Assembly (NCBI GenBank): GCA_012861695.1
Contig: JAAOOA010001674.1
Coordinates: 39,408-103,407, forward strand
Reading direction: 5' to 3'
Length of the DNA: 64,000 bases
Source: Trematomus loennbergii
Lineage: Eukaryota > Chordata > Actinopteri > Perciformes > Nototheniidae
Position numbers and translations under genes: made by a program. A model generated the notes under the pieces. The model was not told where the DNA came from. It made no database searches and was given only the letters and a program-made list of their open reading frames with translations. Below are positions 33,142 through 46,758 of this stretch, piece by piece; the stretch's first letter is position 1; each line of letters opens with the position of its first letter.

Positions 33142-36100
33142 ATGAAGACTTTGGTTGCTGCATTGGCTCTTTGCCTCCTCTACCTGCCTGTGTACCAGGC
33201 ACTCAACCCTTATCTTTGGACAAACATTGACAACAAAATTGAAGAGATGGAGGCCAGACTGACAAAGACTGAAAAAGAGTTGATGGATCACAAGCAGATG
33301 ACCGGTAAGAAAAGACAAACCTATTTTTTAGACGATTCATGATCGCATTTATCTTTCAACACAGTAGTTGGTATTTCGTATAATGCATTACCCTTATGCT
33401 GCAGAAAATCTTGTAATGTTGAAGTATACGCAAGCAGGTGGTTTTGTTGACATGTTACGAACTCAGACACTTAGGATGTAGGACCCAATTGCACGACCCG
33501 GGAGACAGAGGTAAAGTACTTGTAAGATACTTTATTTTCCAAATACAGCAATGAACAACAAAAAAGGTAACTATCAAATCTCTAACCGAGATGACAAAAA
33601 TAGAGGAACAAAATGAAAGCGCTCACGTAGTGAGGAATCAAACTTTACAAGAGCACAAAGAGCATAGACCTGACCATAGCAAGAGACAATACGAACTGAC
33701 AAAGAACACTTGGGAGACAGGGGAATATAAGCACAGGGTAACTAGACACAGGTGGGACCAATCAGGGGCGGGGCTGACATTGATGAGCACAGGAGACACA
33801 GGTGAAAATAATCAGGAAGCCTGGAATGAGAGAAAGCAAACGTAAATAACATGCATCTCTCTAGCATTTCTGTCGGTGCACAACAGTACCCCCCCCTCTA
33901 GGGCCAACTCCTGATGGCCCAGGCTGATTGTAAAAATCGTGGATAAGCGTCTTGTCTACGATAAATGACGCAGCTACCCAGCTTCTAGCCTCAGGACCGT
34001 AACCCTTCCAGTCTACCAGGAATTGCTTCCCCCTCCCCCTATTACGGACCTCTAGTAGCTTACGGACCTTGTAAACCTCACCCCCTTCAAAGAACTCGGG
34101 CGGTGGAGGGGGCTTGGAGGCGGGAACAAGTGTGCTCTCACACACCGGCTTGATTTTACTGACGTGAAACGTCGGATGTACTCTCATAGTTCTGGGGAGT
34201 TGCAAGCGTACAGACACCGGGTTGATGACTCTGGACACCGGGAAAGGACCCACAAATCTCGGAGCCAGTTTCCTTGAGGCGACATGGAGTGGTAAGTCCT
34301 TAGTGGAAAGCCAAACATTTTGGCCTGGTCTGTAGGAGGGAGCGACCCTGCGATGGACGTCTGCAACAGCCTTCATCCGAGCTGAACTTCGGAGAAGAGC
34401 CTGGCGAGCACCAGCCCAAACTCGTCGACAACGTCTGATCATGGCATGAGCCGATGGAACCCTCACCTCTTCCTCGTTGTTAGGGAAAAATGGAGGCTGG
34501 AAACCATTGACACAATGGAATGGAGAGACACCTGTGGCTGCCGTAGGAAGAGTATTGTGGGCAAACTCGACCCATGTGAGGTGGTCACTCCAGGTAGTCT
34601 GGTTCCGGGAGACGAGACAACGTAGCGTAGTCTCTAGTTCCTGGTTCAGACGCTCCGACTGTCCATTTGACTGAGGATGATATCCTGATGACAAGCTGAC
34701 GGTGGCACCTATGAGTCGACAAAACTCCTTCCAGAAAACGGAAATGAATTGTGGACCCCTGTCGGAAACAATGTCATCAGGGAATCCATGGATCCTGAAT
34801 ATGTGATTCATCATGACCTCTGCGGTGACTTTGGCAGAGGGAAGCTTGGTCAATGGGATGAAGTGAGCCATCTTTGAAAATCGATCCACCACTGTTAAGA
34901 CCGTAGTCTTGCCTCTGGATGAAGGAAATCCTGTCACAAAATCCATTGAAATGTGTGACCAAGGACGTTGGGGAATCGGCAGGGGCTGGAGCAAGCCCAT
35001 CTTGACTTGTGATGAGGTCTTATTACACGCACACACCGGACAAGCCGCTACGTACTCTGCCACATCTTTCTTCATGGCTGGCCACCAGAAACGTTGTTGT
35101 ATCCTGAACATTGTCCTTGTTACCCCCGGATGGCACGAAAGCACAGATGAGTGAGCCCAGTGGATGACCTTGGAGTGAAGAGCCTCAGGAACAAACAGCA
35201 GATTGTTGGGACACTCGCTAGGTGCTGGATTCTTGACATTCGCCTTTTTTACGTCCGACTCCACTTGCCAGGAAAAGGCTCCGATCACACGGTTAAGTGG
35301 AAGGATGGTCTTGGGCTCTACCGCAAGTGGTTCTGGATCATAAAGACGAGACAAAGCATCGGGTTTTTGATTCTGAGACCCGGGACGAAAAGAGAGGGTG
35401 AAATTGAACCTACTAAAGAATAGTGTCCACCTGGCCTGACGGGAGTTGAGACGCTTAGCCTTTCTTATATATTCCAGATTCTTGTGATCTGTCCAGACTA
35501 AAAACGGCTGCTCTGCACCCTCTAACCAGTGTCTCCATTCCTCGAGGGCAGCTTTTACAGCTAACAGTTCCTTGTTCCCCACGTCGTAATTCCGCTCTGC
35601 CGTTGTCAGTTTCCGCGACAGGTAAGCACATGGATGCATCTTGTTGTCTTCTGCAGAACGTTGAGACAGTACTCCTCCAATTCCCTCATTGGAAGCATCA
35701 ACCTCGACCATAAACTGGCGCTGGGGATCTGGAATGGTGAGTATGGGGGCTGATGTGAATCTCTCTCTGAGACGTTGGAAAGCGAAGTCCGCCTGGGGAG
35801 TCCACTTGAAAGGAACCTTAGGAGAAGTCAGAACATGTAGAGGGGCAGCAACAGAACTGAAATTCCTAATAAACTTCCTATAGAAGTTAGCAAACCCTAG
35901 AAACTGTTGGACCTTCTTCCTGGAGTCTGGTGTAGGCCACTGGGATACTGCACTGATTTTAGCAGGATCCATTTGCATATGATTAGGTGAGATTATGTAT
36001 CCTAAGAAGGATACCTCTTTTGTGTGGAACTCACACTTCTCTGCCTTGACATATAACTGATTCTCTAGCAGTTTCTGCAAAACCTGACGGACATGGTTAA

Positions 36101-39100
36101 CATGAGACTTAGTGTCTGGGGAGAAAATCAGAATATCATCCAGATACACAAACACTGAAATATTCAAAAATTCCCGTAAAACCTCATTCACAAGAGCTTG
36201 AAACACAGCCGGTGCATTGCATAGTCCAAAAGGCATTACTAGATACTCATAGTGACCACTCTGAGTGTTGAATCCTGTCTTCCACTCATCCCCTTTTCTT
36301 ATTCTAACCAAGTGATATGCATTTCTTAAATCTAACTTGGTGAATATTTTGGCAGTTTGAAGTAGTTCAAAGGCAGATGTCATGAGTGGCAGAGGATAGC
36401 GGTTCTTCACCGTAATGTCATTTAGTGGACTGTAGTCTATGCAAGGTCTCAGAGACCCGTCTTTCTTTCCCACAAAGAAAAATCCCGCTCCGGCTGGAGA
36501 AGATGAAGGACGGATAATTCCTGATTTGAGTGAAGAGGAAATGTATTCGTCCATTGCTGCTCTCTCAGGTCTCGAAATCGAATAAAGTTTCCCCTTGGGA
36601 ATGGGGGCTCCCGGTAAGAGATCAATGGGACAGTCAAAATCTCGGTGAGGAGGTAGCGACATGGCTTTGGATTTGTTAAAGGCTTCCTTTAAATCATGGT
36701 AACAGGAAGGTACCTTCTGTAGATCAGGATAGTCGGGGTGATCTATAATGATTTTACGAGAGTCTGTTGGTGCATTAACAGGTTGTGAAAGTTTACACCT
36801 GCCCATACAATCCTCTCCCCATTCTTTAATTTTCCCTGAACGCCAGTCAATGTGAGGATTGTGGATCTTTAGCCATGGAAACCCCAATATAATCGGGTGC
36901 TGAGCCGACTCAAAAATATGGAATTGCATGCTCTCGGTATGGTCCTTATTCACAGTAATCTGAATGGGCTCAGTGCAATGGGTAACTGTGAACAACAAGC
37001 GGCCGTCTAAGGCACTGGCATTAATAGGATGAGATAGCGGAACAGTCTTTATTTCTAGCTGATTTACTACGCCCCAGTCCATAAGACTTTCGTCAGCCCC
37101 TGAGTCTATTAACACACCCTGGTCAATGGTTTGATTGTTAATACAAATGTTTACCTGCGTAACAGGTCGAGGAGGAAAGTCTGCGGGAAACTTGCTCACC
37201 AGCGCCCTCCTTTTGACTGGTGAGCACGATCTTTTCCCGGGCATGAAGCGAGTTGATGATCCGACTGGCCGCAGTAGAAACAACAACCCTCCCGTAGACG
37301 GCGCTGCCTCTCCTCCAGAGAAAGCCTGGTTCTTCCCAGCTGCATGGGTTCCCCGGAGCCATTCGGAAGTGTAATCCTCTGACGGTGTGGTAACATGGGC
37401 TGGACATCCTCGGCTGGCGGCGCGACCCACCAAGATGCATTCTGGGAGCTGGGAATAACGTCTCGGTTGCGTCGACGCTCCCTCTCTCTTTCCCGAAGAC
37501 GGTTATCGATCCGGATGGCCACGGCGATGAGAGATTCCAGATCCCGGGGTGTCTCCAGTGGAGCCAGCTGGTCTTTTATCGGTTCCGAAAGTCCCGTCAT
37601 GAAGGCGTCACGAAGAGCCGGAACATTCCATCCGCTGTCCGCTGCTGCTGTGCGAAACTCGATGGCGTAATCAACCACCTGGCGGTTGAGCTGGCGTATA
37701 TGAAAAAGTTTTCTGCTGGCCTCTGTAGCAGGCGATGAGTGGTCAAAAATACGACTCATAGTCTCTATGAAATCGGTCAATGAGTAACATAGTTCAGTTT
37801 CTCTTGACCATTCTGCAGTAGCCCAGGCTGCAGCTCTTCCCGTTAAATGAGACACAATAAACGCCACTTTACCATGGTCCGATGAAAAGGCTCCTGGGTT
37901 GTGTTGAAAATGCAGATCGCACTGTACCAAAAAGGCTCTGCAATTAGAAGAATCTCCGGAAAATCTCTCCGGAAGAGCCAGCCGTAAAGGGGAAGAAACA
38001 GCCTGACTTGGGAAATCAGCTGGAGCATTGACAGGCAACCTCTCAGTTGTGGATGACGTCACCGGAGGAGCAGTCTGTTGGTGAGTGAAAAAATGATTCA
38101 TTTGGACAGCCAGTTGTTGCATCTGTGTGGATAATGCTTCCTGAATCCCGGCCTGGCGTCCTCTTAGTTCTTGCATTTCCTGGTTGACTAGGCCCAGCTG
38201 TTCCTCGTGATGAAAGATCTTCACGCCCTGTGCTGACAGCGCTGCGTGAAGCGTTCTTGGGTCGGCTGGGTCCATAATGGTCAGTTCGTTCTGTTACGAA
38301 CTCAGACACTTAGGATGTAGGACCCAATTGCACGACCCGGGAGACAGAGGTAAAGTACTTGTAAGATACTTTATTTTCCAAATACAGCAATGAACAACAA
38401 AAAAGGTAACTATCAAATCTCTAACCGAGATGACAAAAATAGAGGAACAAAATGAAAGCGCTCACGTAGTGAGGAATCAAACTTTACAAGAGCACAAAGA
38501 GCATAGACCTGACCATAGCAAGAGACAATACGAACTGACAAAGAACACTTGGGAGACAGGGGAATATAAGCACAGGGTAACTAGACACAGGTGGGACCAA
38601 TCAGGGGCGGGGCTGACATTGATGAGCACAGGAGACACAGGTGAAAATAATCAGGAAGCCTGGAATGAGAGAAAGCAAACGTAAATAACATGCTCTCTCT
38701 AGCATTTCGACAATGATGTCTCTTTTCAAGAAACACATGAGAACAAAAAACTATCTTCTCACTTCTGCACTAAAATGTTACAAGACAAAATCTAAAACTA
38801 CAGTGTAGAAGTGCGTTGTTACAAGTAAAAGTCCTGCATTCAAATTCAAATAAGTAAAAGTGTAAATTAATTAGCATCAAAATATACTTATAGAATTAAT
38901 TTAGGAGGATACCTATTTCATAATATTGTATCTATATATTTATATAAAACTTTATATATGGCTTGTTAACTAATTTACCCCTCGGAAAATGGGTGTTTCA
39001 TTCACGATGTGACTGAAGGAAAATTATAAAAGTATCAGCTTTATAAAAAATTAAATAACAAAAAGTAATAGGAATACATTTGGCAGAATAGCCAGTTTCA

Positions 39101-41407
39101 GAGAAATCTATATTATGTTGTTGGATTATAATTATTGAGGCATTCATGTGTTCATCACTTTAATGTTGTAAGCTGTTTAAGGTAGAGTAATTTTGAATAA
39201 ATACTGCTGGGAAGCTTAATGTATTATAAAACATCATCATTGATTAGTTGATTGATATTTTATATCAATCATCTTAATCGCAAAGTAACGAAAAGTGTCA
39301 AATAACCAGGCAAAGGAAAAAAGTTAAATATTTAACTCAGAAATTAAGCATAAAGTTGCATAAAATAGGAAGTACCTCAACATTGTACTAAGTAATGTGA
39401 TCTTCTACCCGTGTAAATAACATCAGACACAATCAATATATAATCGACGCACCAATGTTTACAATCCGAAATCCAAAAACATATATTGATTTCACACTAG
39501 GAACTATTCATGATTTATTGTTTTATGTCTCAATTATAAAAACACTTGTTCACAGGATTTAACAAGGTTTGGTTTATGATCACAGATCTGCAGTTTAAAG
39601 AATCCTGAAATGCTTTATTAAAGGCTGCTTGAATGGAAGCTATTGATAGGACTGTACAGCTTTTATTTTCCTCAGTTGTACTTGCCTGCCTTCTGGAGGA
39701 CAGAGAGGAGACAGCATCAGTATCAAGGAAACATTTCAGTTTGATATCAGCATTAAGGCCTGATCAGCGTAAAGTCTTATTAAGTTAGTCATTTCTTTCA
39801 CCTAGAATACAAATACCCAGCCTTATAGAAATAATCACAAAGTGGATGCACACATATTGAATTCATTGGCCTAAGTGTATCTAGCCAAATGGAGATAATA
39901 CAGTGGATGAATGTGGGGGGACTGAGAGCACCTCTGTGTGTCTGCTGTGTCCGCAGTGTACAGTGTGAGAGGCAGAGCATTTAGTCTATTTCAGTATCTG
40001 GATATGTGAGATCTTTTCTTCACTCTTCCCTCACACCATAGAGAGCCTGAAGACCAAACTGAAAGACACTGAGAAACAAGTAGAGGATCTGAGGGCAGAT
40101 CAAGGTAAGAATATAAAGTAAATGGACACTATGTTTTCATTTATTTTAGGTAGGCCTATGGCTTGCATTGTTTTCAACTTGATGACACTTTTTAAACAAA
40201 AATGTTTTTATGTACCTTTCAAGGTCAGCATGTGGCATTTGGAGCAACTTTAGGCCCCATTGGAGATGTTGGACCTTTCAACGCTGACATCACACCTGAC
40301 CTACAAGAAGGTCTTCACAAACACCGGCGCATACAACCCTGGAACAGGTAAACTGAGCAACATGATGTGTGTTAAAGGTCCCCTATTATACTCTTTTCCA
40401 ATAACATATTATAGGTCTCAGATATATACAAAACATGTCTCTGAAGTGTTTGGCTCGAAATACCAAACAGATCATTGTAGCATCCCATAATCCAGTTTCA
40501 GCCCTGTTTAAGAAGTGATGATTCTGGGTCTGTTACTTTAGATGAAAATAAGGAGCCACTCCCCACGCCCCTCTGAGAGATATTTGGTTTAATAAAACAC
40601 AATGGTGCACTAGGAGGACATTCAGCTATGGCGCAGTGGGCTAGTGCGTTGATTCTCAGATCAGGGGAGTTGGGAACACCATTTAGCGAAACAGTGCATG
40701 AGAAGCGAAACGGTTGCTTAAGAATGTTTTCACAAGCAACACTCCAATGGCTGATAGCTCCAGTACCGCACGAAACATGTTTTCGATGGACGAGAGTGAA
40801 AATGGAACGCACACGCTATTGTTTGTTTAGATCACGCAGTCTGTTCTTCTTCTCTGTCTTCCGGTTGTTGCCTCTTTTGAATGACGAATACACACTACCG
40901 CCGCCTGCTGGTAAGGAGAGTTATTGCCACTCACGCATGCAGTTCGTACGTGCTCGGCGGAAGTCTTTGCGGTGTGTTCCAGTGAGACACATGGCCAAGA
41001 CGCAGGAGAACACGGCGACGCAACAGTCGGCGTCGGCGAGTTCTCTGGTGACTGCTTGGTGTGTCAGGGCCTTAAGGCTCAATGCACAACAGATTAACAG
41101 TAACTTTCTCTCTTTTTCATCCCCAGGTATTTTCACTGCTCCTGTCAAAGGAGTCTATTACTTCAGCTTCTCTGGTCATACTTTTTCATCTAAACCAATG
41201 GGGCTGGGCCTGATGAAGAATGGAGAGCAGATGGTTATTGTGTACAACCATGCAGCTGGAAACCGCCATGAGACGGCAACCAACGGCTTGACTCTGCAGC
41301 TTGAAGTGGGAGACCAGGTGTACATGAAACTCTGGAAGAACACCTGGGTTTTTGATAATGGGAATACCCACAGCACCTTCATTGGTTTTCTGTTATTCTC
41401 TCTGTAG
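33142..41407 (+). CDS. C1q-domain protein, copy 4 (one-base frameshift in exon 3)
   Basis: Exons 33142-33304, 40042-40104, 40224-40347 and 41127-41407. The C terminus is the full form seen in copy 1 (TTTTTGATAATGGG, ending FLLFSL). Exon 3 is 124 nt instead of 123 because of an extra C near 40295 (ACACCTGACC against ACACTGACC), which breaks the frame before the KKVFTNTG stretch. The insertion sits inside a 1.6-kb patch with about a dozen other single-base indels, so it is more likely an assembly error than a real mutation. If so, copy 4 encodes the same 209-aa protein as copy 1. Intron 1 carries the same antisense retrotransposon. Confidence 0.7.
33453..33885 (-). repeat. 3' LTR (element sense) of unit 4 retrotransposon
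   Basis: 433 bp from TGTTACGA to CACAACA, the same as in unit 1, including the extra 15 nt (33871-33885) and the adjacent G-rich polypurine tract. Confidence 0.9.
33861..37433 (-). CDS. pol: Retrotransposon Pol (1190 aa), unit 4
   Basis: Same domain order and catalytic residues as the unit 1 Pol. The only protein difference is Thr for Ala at residue 441, eight positions past the YLDD motif (a G-to-A type change on the coding strand near 36113). It is open throughout, so the indel patch further right does not extend into the coding part of the element. Confidence 0.96.
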   Translation of the reverse strand: MVGRAASRGCPAHVTTPSEDYTSEWLRGTHAAGKNQAFSGGEAAPSTGGLLFLLRPVGSSTRFMPGKRSCSPVKRRALVSKFPADFPPRPVTQVNICINNQTIDQGVLIDSGADESLMDWGVVNQLEIKTVPLSHPINASALDGRLLFTVTHCTEPIQITVNKDHTESMQFHIFESAQHPIILGFPWLKIHNPHIDWRSGKIKEWGEDCMGRCKLSQPVNAPTDSRKIIIDHPDYPDLQKVPSCYHDLKEAFNKSKAMSLPPHRDFDCPIDLLPGAPIPKGKLYSISRPERAAMDEYISSSLKSGIIRPSSSPAGAGFFFVGKKDGSLRPCIDYSPLNDITVKNRYPLPLMTSAFELLQTAKIFTKLDLRNAYHLVRIRKGDEWKTGFNTQSGHYEYLVMPFGLCNAPAVFQALVNEVLREFLNISVFVYLDDILIFSPDTKSHVNHVRQVLQKLLENQLYVKAEKCEFHTKEVSFLGYIISPNHMQMDPAKISAVSQWPTPDSRKKVQQFLGFANFYRKFIRNFSSVAAPLHVLTSPKVPFKWTPQADFAFQRLRERFTSAPILTIPDPQRQFMVEVDASNEGIGGVLSQRSAEDNKMHPCAYLSRKLTTAERNYDVGNKELLAVKAALEEWRHWLEGAEQPFLVWTDHKNLEYIRKAKRLNSRQARWTLFFSRFNFTLSFRPGSQNQKPDALSRLYDPEPLAVEPKTILPLNRVIGAFSWQVESDVKKANVKNPAPSECPNNLLFVPEALHSKVIHWAHSSVLSCHPGVTRTMFRIQQRFWWPAMKKDVAEYVAACPVCACNKTSSQVKMGLLQPLPIPQRPWSHISMDFVTGFPSSRGKTTVLTVVDRFSKMAHFIPLTKLPSAKVTAEVMMNHIFRIHGFPDDIVSDRGPQFISVFWKEFCRLIGATVSLSSGYHPQSNGQSERLNQELETTLRCLVSRNQTTWSDHLTWVEFAHNTLPTAATGVSPFHCVNGFQPPFFPNNEEEVRVPSAHAMIRRCRRVWAGARQALLRSSARMKAVADVHRRVAPSYRPGQNVWLSTKDLPLHVASRKLAPRFVGPFPVSRVINPVSVRLQLPRTMRVHPTFHVSKIKPVCESTLVPASKPPPPPEFFEGGEVYKVRKLLEVRNRGRGKQFLVDWKGYGPEARSWVAASFIVDKTLIHDFYNQPGPSGVGPRGGGTVVHRQKC
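37193..37238 (-). promoter_or_regulatory. -1 ribosomal frameshift signal at gag/pol junction, unit 4
   Basis: Same heptamer G GGA AAA (37232-37238), 5-nt spacer and 10-bp stem (arms 37217-37226 and 37193-37202) as in unit 1, with no base changes. Confidence 0.8.
37196..38275 (-). CDS. gag: Retrotransposon Gag (359 aa), unit 4
   Basis: Identical protein to the unit 1 Gag: MDPADP start 16 nt after the LTR, gag core, basic arginine-rich stretch, and a CCHC knuckle at C332/C335/H340/C345. The reading frame is open, and its 3' end overlaps pol in the -1 frame. Confidence 0.95.
   Translation of the reverse strand: MDPADPRTLHAALSAQGVKIFHHEEQLGLVNQEMQELRGRQAGIQEALSTQMQQLAVQMNHFFTHQQTAPPVTSSTTERLPVNAPADFPSQAVSSPLRLALPERFSGDSSNCRAFLVQCDLHFQHNPGAFSSDHGKVAFIVSHLTGRAAAWATAEWSRETELCYSLTDFIETMSRIFDHSSPATEASRKLFHIRQLNRQVVDYAIEFRTAAADSGWNVPALRDAFMTGLSEPIKDQLAPLETPRDLESLIAVAIRIDNRLRERERERRRNRDVIPSSQNASWWVAPPAEDVQPMLPHRQRITLPNGSGEPMQLGRTRLSLEERQRRLREGCCFYCGQSDHQLASCPGKDRAHQSKGGRW
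38292..38708 (-). repeat. 5' LTR (element sense) of unit 4 retrotransposon
   Basis: 417 bp. One base shorter than its unit 1 counterpart because GCATCTCT reads GCTCTCT near 38693, the first of the indels in the suspect patch. It carries the same GC box, CCAAT, TATA and predicted start (38539), and the same self-priming site lies next to it (38280-38289). Confidence 0.9.
38690..40300. other. Cluster of single-base indels, probable low-quality assembly
   Basis: Against the matching part of unit 1 (about 8330-9940) this stretch shows about a dozen differences, nearly all one-base losses or gains. Examples: GGATACC for GGATAACC, TTAACTAATTT, GTAAGCTG, AATCGC, AAGTAATG, CCAAAAACAT, GGAAGCTATTG, TATCAAGG, TGTACC, ACACCTGACC. 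The sequence on both sides returns to near identity. Confidence 0.75.
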
Positions 41408-42749
41408 TGGTCTGCTTTATAACCTGAAGTTAGCAAGTCTGGAATGATCTTCAAAAATTCTAGATAAAATATTTGGATCTTTAGTTTTCTCTCTTAGCTG
41501 ATTTGGTGGTGGGACAACTTTAATCAAACACTAAATATAGGTTAAAAGAAATCCCTATTATAAGTGTGCACATTGAAACATTAAAAACTTAGAAAAGTGT
41601 ATATTCATTGAGTAAATGTTTGCTATATAAACTGTTTCTATTAATAAAGCTACACATTTAAAGCATTAAACCGCAATTTTGTTTAATTTGTAATGAGATA
41701 AAATCATCACATAGACTTAATTGTAATTAAAATGCTAAACTTAACTTACTTCAAATGTAACTTGTTCCTCTGTCAACTTCATATTATACCAATTTGACAC
41801 TGCAGTGTAATTTGGAATAAACTGAAAGATGTTTATTAATTGAGGCTATCATAACATTTTTGACAATTTCATTTTTCATTTCCATCTTTATTTCGAACAG
41901 ATTAAAAAAAACAAATAAAACAAAAACAAATGTGAAGAACAGAATACCGTATTGTTAGAATACAGTATTTATCAATATTCATAATAATATTTATATATTC
42001 AACAACAAATAGTCATAATAAATCATATGTGTCTGAAAGGGAGCAGGAGGAAGCAAATGCTTATTAATTCCCACCCCTTACTTACTGCTGATCAATGATT
42101 ATCCTTTAAATCATTTCTGCAAGTTATTCCTACTTACATATTTACATTTATACATACATTTACAATAATTTCTCATCTTCAATCACCTTTCTTCATTCTC
42201 AAGTGTTTTCTGTAGGCTACATCCTTTTAAACTGAATTATATTTGAGCTAGGTTTACTGCTGCCTTTGGTAGGATCAAAGACCAAATCAAAGATACATAT
42301 TTTCCTTCTATCTGTAGTGCCATTATTTTGGAGTGAGTTGACAAATGTTAGAGACAGAAGAAAAACATGAACATTTGATTTTGAACTGTGCCTGTAAAAA
42401 CCCGAAAAAGGGGTACAACAGTTAGCCTAAATCTTTATCCCAAACTTTAAAAACCTGAAATAAATACAATAAATTATTACAGCTCTTAACTTCTTCCAAG
42501 GTACAAATTAAACAAAGGAGTTAAATCCGACTAATAGTTGAGCTTTAGGAAAGCAGTTTTTATTTATCTTTTCACAGATCTAGGCGATAGCTTTTTCCCT
42601 CTGTCACATTCTTTATGCTAAGCTAGCCTGCTGCTCACTAATGCTTTATATGTGTCGAAACATGCATAGGTGGTATCGATCTTGTTATCTATCACTCTCA
42701 GCAAGTAAGAGAATAAGTACACTTTTGAGCTTTAAAGTACACACTTTGG

Positions 42750-43244
42750 CAGAGGTGGAAGAAGTACTTAGATCTTGTACTTGAGTAAAAGTACCAGAGT
42801 GTAGGAATAATACACAAGTAAAAGTCCTGCATTCAAAATGTTACTCAAGTTAAAGTACAAAAGTATTAGCATAACAAATATGAAAGTACTTATTATGCAG
42901 ATTGGTCCATTTCAAAATGATATATATTATATGTTTTGATTATACTTATTGATGCATCAATGTGTTTATCAAAGCTGGCAAAGCAGGGTAGCTTGTGAAT
43001 TTACTCCAGGTGAAACTAAAGTCTTATTAAGTGTGTTTATATTTCACATTATTAATCAAAATCTTTAAAGCAATTAAAGGACATAATACATGTAGTGGAG
43101 TAAAAGTACACTATTTACCTCTGAATTGTGGAGTAGAAGTACAAAGTAGCATAACATTGAAATAGTCAAGTAAAGTACAAGTACCTCAAAATTGTACTTA
43201 AATACAGTAGTTAAGTTAATCTACTTAGTTACATTATCCCACTG
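42750..43244. repeat. AGTAC-rich dispersed element, unit 4
   Basis: 495 bp, same ends as in unit 1. Confidence 0.6.
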
Positions 43245-45423
43245 GCGATTGGTATATTTTAATATAAATTCTAAAAGAAATTGAGCAAGTCCATTTCATT
43301 GAAGTTGACAGACAGGTGGGGTAAAATGTGTTAACCAGCGAAAGCATATTGAGTGAAAACTATAAGAAGTGGTAATGGTGTCATTGTAAGCTTATCATGA
43401 TAGCAGCATGCCATCTAAAGAGTTATTTCTTGTGAAGAAGCAAGCTTTTTTCCCTTTACGGCTTCGTCAGCAGTTACAGACTATTTAACTAAAACCTCAG
43501 TCAAGCTCTATGTACAGCACACAATGAAAGACTTACTTCCACAATTCTTCATATTCTTGCTGCTGGGGTCAGACTGAGTGTGTGCATTGTCAGCTGTCAC
43601 ATAGGTCTGAGTTCATGTGGTTAACAAGTAAGACACAAAAGCTCTTCAATAGTCTACATGAGAGAAGGTGTTTATGGGGGAGAAGTTCCAGCAGTGACAA
43701 TATGGCATTATTTTTAGGGAAATTAGAGAATTTGTCTGAATGTGACCATTTCTGTCTCTGGATTTGCGTCCAAACAGCTCATAGAAGAACAGCCAGTGTC
43801 ATATGATCCTGCTGGCCTTTTGTGTAGATAGCTCATGACAAATAGGAGCATAAACAAAAGTGTTGCCTTTATATTTGTGTTCGGTGAATTTGAATGAGGC
43901 AAGTTGCAAAGGCAATTAGTTGAGGATACAGTTTTAATGACTAATGCTGAAATATAGAAGTGTCTAGCCAGCCTTTCCTTATCTCTAATGCAAAAAGAAG
44001 ATGGCTAATACAAAACAATGATTGTTTTGACAAAGGTAAATAAGGTAATAAACAAAGACACCTTTGGCCAGCTACTCTCTTATCATATTCTTGTTATCAG
44101 TTTATTTGTTATGATTCATCAGATGATAGGAAAAACGCTTTTTATTTTCTGGTAAATTAAAGTGGCATTTCCGTCTTTGTGTGTGTTACGACCGGCTCGC
44201 AGGCCACAACAGAAGAGAGGGAGACGCACGGCACGTGGATTTCCGTTAAGCAACGGCACATTTATTTATGCAACTCAAAAGGCGACACCGCCGTGGGGTT
44301 CTGCCAACAATGGCTGCGTTTCACTTCGGTTAAATGGATTCCTTGCGTCCCTCACTTGCGTCGTTTCCCTGCGACTAGTCCCTCCCACCAGGGAAGCATG
44401 GAGAGACGCAAGGAAACCACGAGAAGCAGGGAAATGAGTTTTAAGAGCAATGGGACGTCCTTTCCCCCGGAGCGTCACGTGAAGCGACGTCCGTTTGTGA
44501 TGACGCCGCACAGCTGATCGTCTGACAGCAGCCAGCTCTGTCCCCGTTATTTTCACAAACACCCCCGCCTCTGTTAGTACACATTTACTGACACAAACAT
44601 TTGTATCATCTGTTGTAGACCCAAATAAATAAAATCAAATAAGAACTAATTCTCAAAAAAGATAAACGCCATTCTTAAAATGTATAAACGAATATTAGTT
44701 TGATTAATATTGATTAGAGTGCACAATATAAATAAAAGAATTGAGAGAAGAAAAAGAGATATGTTATCTATCAAAACCCAGTTAGATTAACATTCATTGG
44801 ATTGCACACTTAGTTTGTTTGTGTGGATATGTAGCAAATTAACATGTTAAATAGCACTGAATGACTGACTGAATGGAAATGACAATAAATGAAAATGTAA
44901 AACGAAAAAAGCGATCACGAAAATGTTTCCAATAAATGAATGAAATGATTTTTGTCCACTTTGTTGTTCAGATATATCACATATTTGTAACTGAATGATG
45001 CATTCATTGAAACAAAACACTGTATGAACTGAGGAGTGAGTCCCGTGAGTTTCATGTGTTTTCTTCACTCCGCTGGGAAACTGCTCTCATGTCAAGAAGC
45101 ATCAGATCATTGCATGCGCTGCATCGTCCAATCAGTGAGCGATACACAGTAAGGGGGCGGGGCGAGTATCTGAGGATTTCATCGAAGGATGGTCTGGTGG
45201 TTCCTCGATTATAGCTCCTCCATTATCGCTCCTCGCTCCTCGATCCTCGGTCCTCCGGCAAAAAGAAGGCCATTGGGACGCTACTCAAGATGGCGCAGAC
45301 AAATCAACTTCCGGTGAGACCGAGACCGAGGAGCGAGGAAATGAAAAATAAGAGAAGTGAAACGCAGCTCCTGTTTATAGTGCGGAAGGACCCAGGCTGG
45401 GCGAAAAATGGAATGCAGCCAGG

Positions 45424-46649
45424 CAGGGGCGGACTGGGACTAGAATTCAGCCCTGGAAACTGACCCAGTCCGGCCACATGAAATGTGAACGGGGGGGCAT
45501 CAGAAAAAAAAATACAGTACTATTAGTTATTAGAAATCAGCTGTTTATTAGGCTGCATTCATGCAGTTCAAGGGATAATTGTCATCCACTTCTTGCTCTT
45601 GCCCTGCACTTGTATGTGCCAGTTGAGCTGGTTCTTCCACCATCTCAACTCTCTGTCCCTCATCATGAACGCAGGAGGCTGGCTGTATATCTGAACTCGC
45701 GCCCTCATCATTCTCTTCATTATCTTGCACTTGTTCTGCTGATGATAGTGCTTGTAGCAGCGCAGCTGCCAAAAAGGTCTGTCAATTTGCGACATTTATA
45801 TGCTTCACCTGCGAGTGACTTCACCTTTTTTTCTCTTGCCTTCTCAGCCCCACCTTTTTCTTTTCGTTTTCTCTGATTTTTATCCATGTTTTTTCATTCT
45901 CCCTGTCTGCCGCGGCGTCTACCCTGCTGAAAAAAACAGCGTCGACCAACTTAGCTGGTCAGGCTGGTCAACCAACCTGACCAACTGAGTTGACCAGACT
46001 GGCTGGTTTAGAGGGGTTTTGGACACTTTAGCTGGCCAGGATGGCTGGTTTAGCTGGTGCACCAGCTGAACCAGCTAAACCAGCTAAACCAGCCATCCTG
46101 GCCAGCTAAAAAAAACAGCATCCATCTATCACCAGTTTATGTTTAATAAATAATAGTATTAAACATACCATGCTGGAAGCTTAGCAGGATTCCAGGTGAC
46201 CAGCATACATTGTTTAAATACTGGTATGATTATTTAAACTAGAGAACATAAATATATTACAAAGATTCATTGTGTCATGTATTCTGGTATCTACAAAAAT
46301 AAAGACATTGTATAGTGTTCATAACAGTATTTTATAAATAGCAATAAATAGTAGTTAATATAATAAAATACACAGTAACAATACAAATAACAACCAACCT
46401 GCAAATCAACCTCAAAATAAATATATTATCTAAAACAGGTGGATTTGATTTAAAATAAAAGTAATAAATAGAATTCAATATTTAAATGGTAACTAAAACA
46501 GTAACACTATGAGAAAAAGGCCGTCAGCGCAACTTAAATGATGACGTTAAACAATTGTTTTAAAGGGCCGGCCGGCCGGCCGTCAACGGCCCTTGAGGAC
46601 CGGCCGTTCTGTGGTTCTCCAGATTCTACAGATGGCCAGTCCGCCCCTG
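45424..46649 (-). mobile_element. hAT-family DNA transposon remnant, unit 5
   Basis: 1226 bp, duplication at 45416-45423 and 46650-46657. Confidence 0.85.
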
Positions 46650-46758
46650 CAGCCAGGTATGTGAGCTTACTAAAACTTGTGCAAGAGCAAGAACATTTCC
46701 TCTTCGGGATGGTATATAAAGCATTGTTGATTTAGTACAGGTCCACCAAGACTCAAAT

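Larger units (their letters stand above)
33453..38708 (-). mobile_element. Ty3/gypsy chromovirus LTR retrotransposon, copy in unit 4
   Basis: Second copy of the unit 1 element at the same site in intron 1 of C1q copy 4 (constant offset 30360 through most of its length), with the same missing 15 nt at the 5' LTR edge. Gag is identical and Pol differs by one residue (position 441, A in unit 1, T here). This is therefore one ancestral insertion copied with its host unit, not two insertions. The left duplication reads GACA, with one A missing next to the LTR; the right one is GACAA. Confidence 0.95.
30362..43978 (+). repeat. Tandem array unit 4 (type A, retrotransposon-bearing)
   Basis: Direct repeat, 13617 bp, carrying the same retrotransposon at the same site as unit 1. 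It shares with unit 1 the five GGCC copies, the ATGATCACAG variant in intron 1 (near 39577, against 9222 in unit 1) and the post-gene deletion. One part, about 38690-40300, is studded with single-base indels seen in no other unit and is probably low-quality assembly. It also lacks three bases of CTGCTGATG near 32120. Confidence 0.95.
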
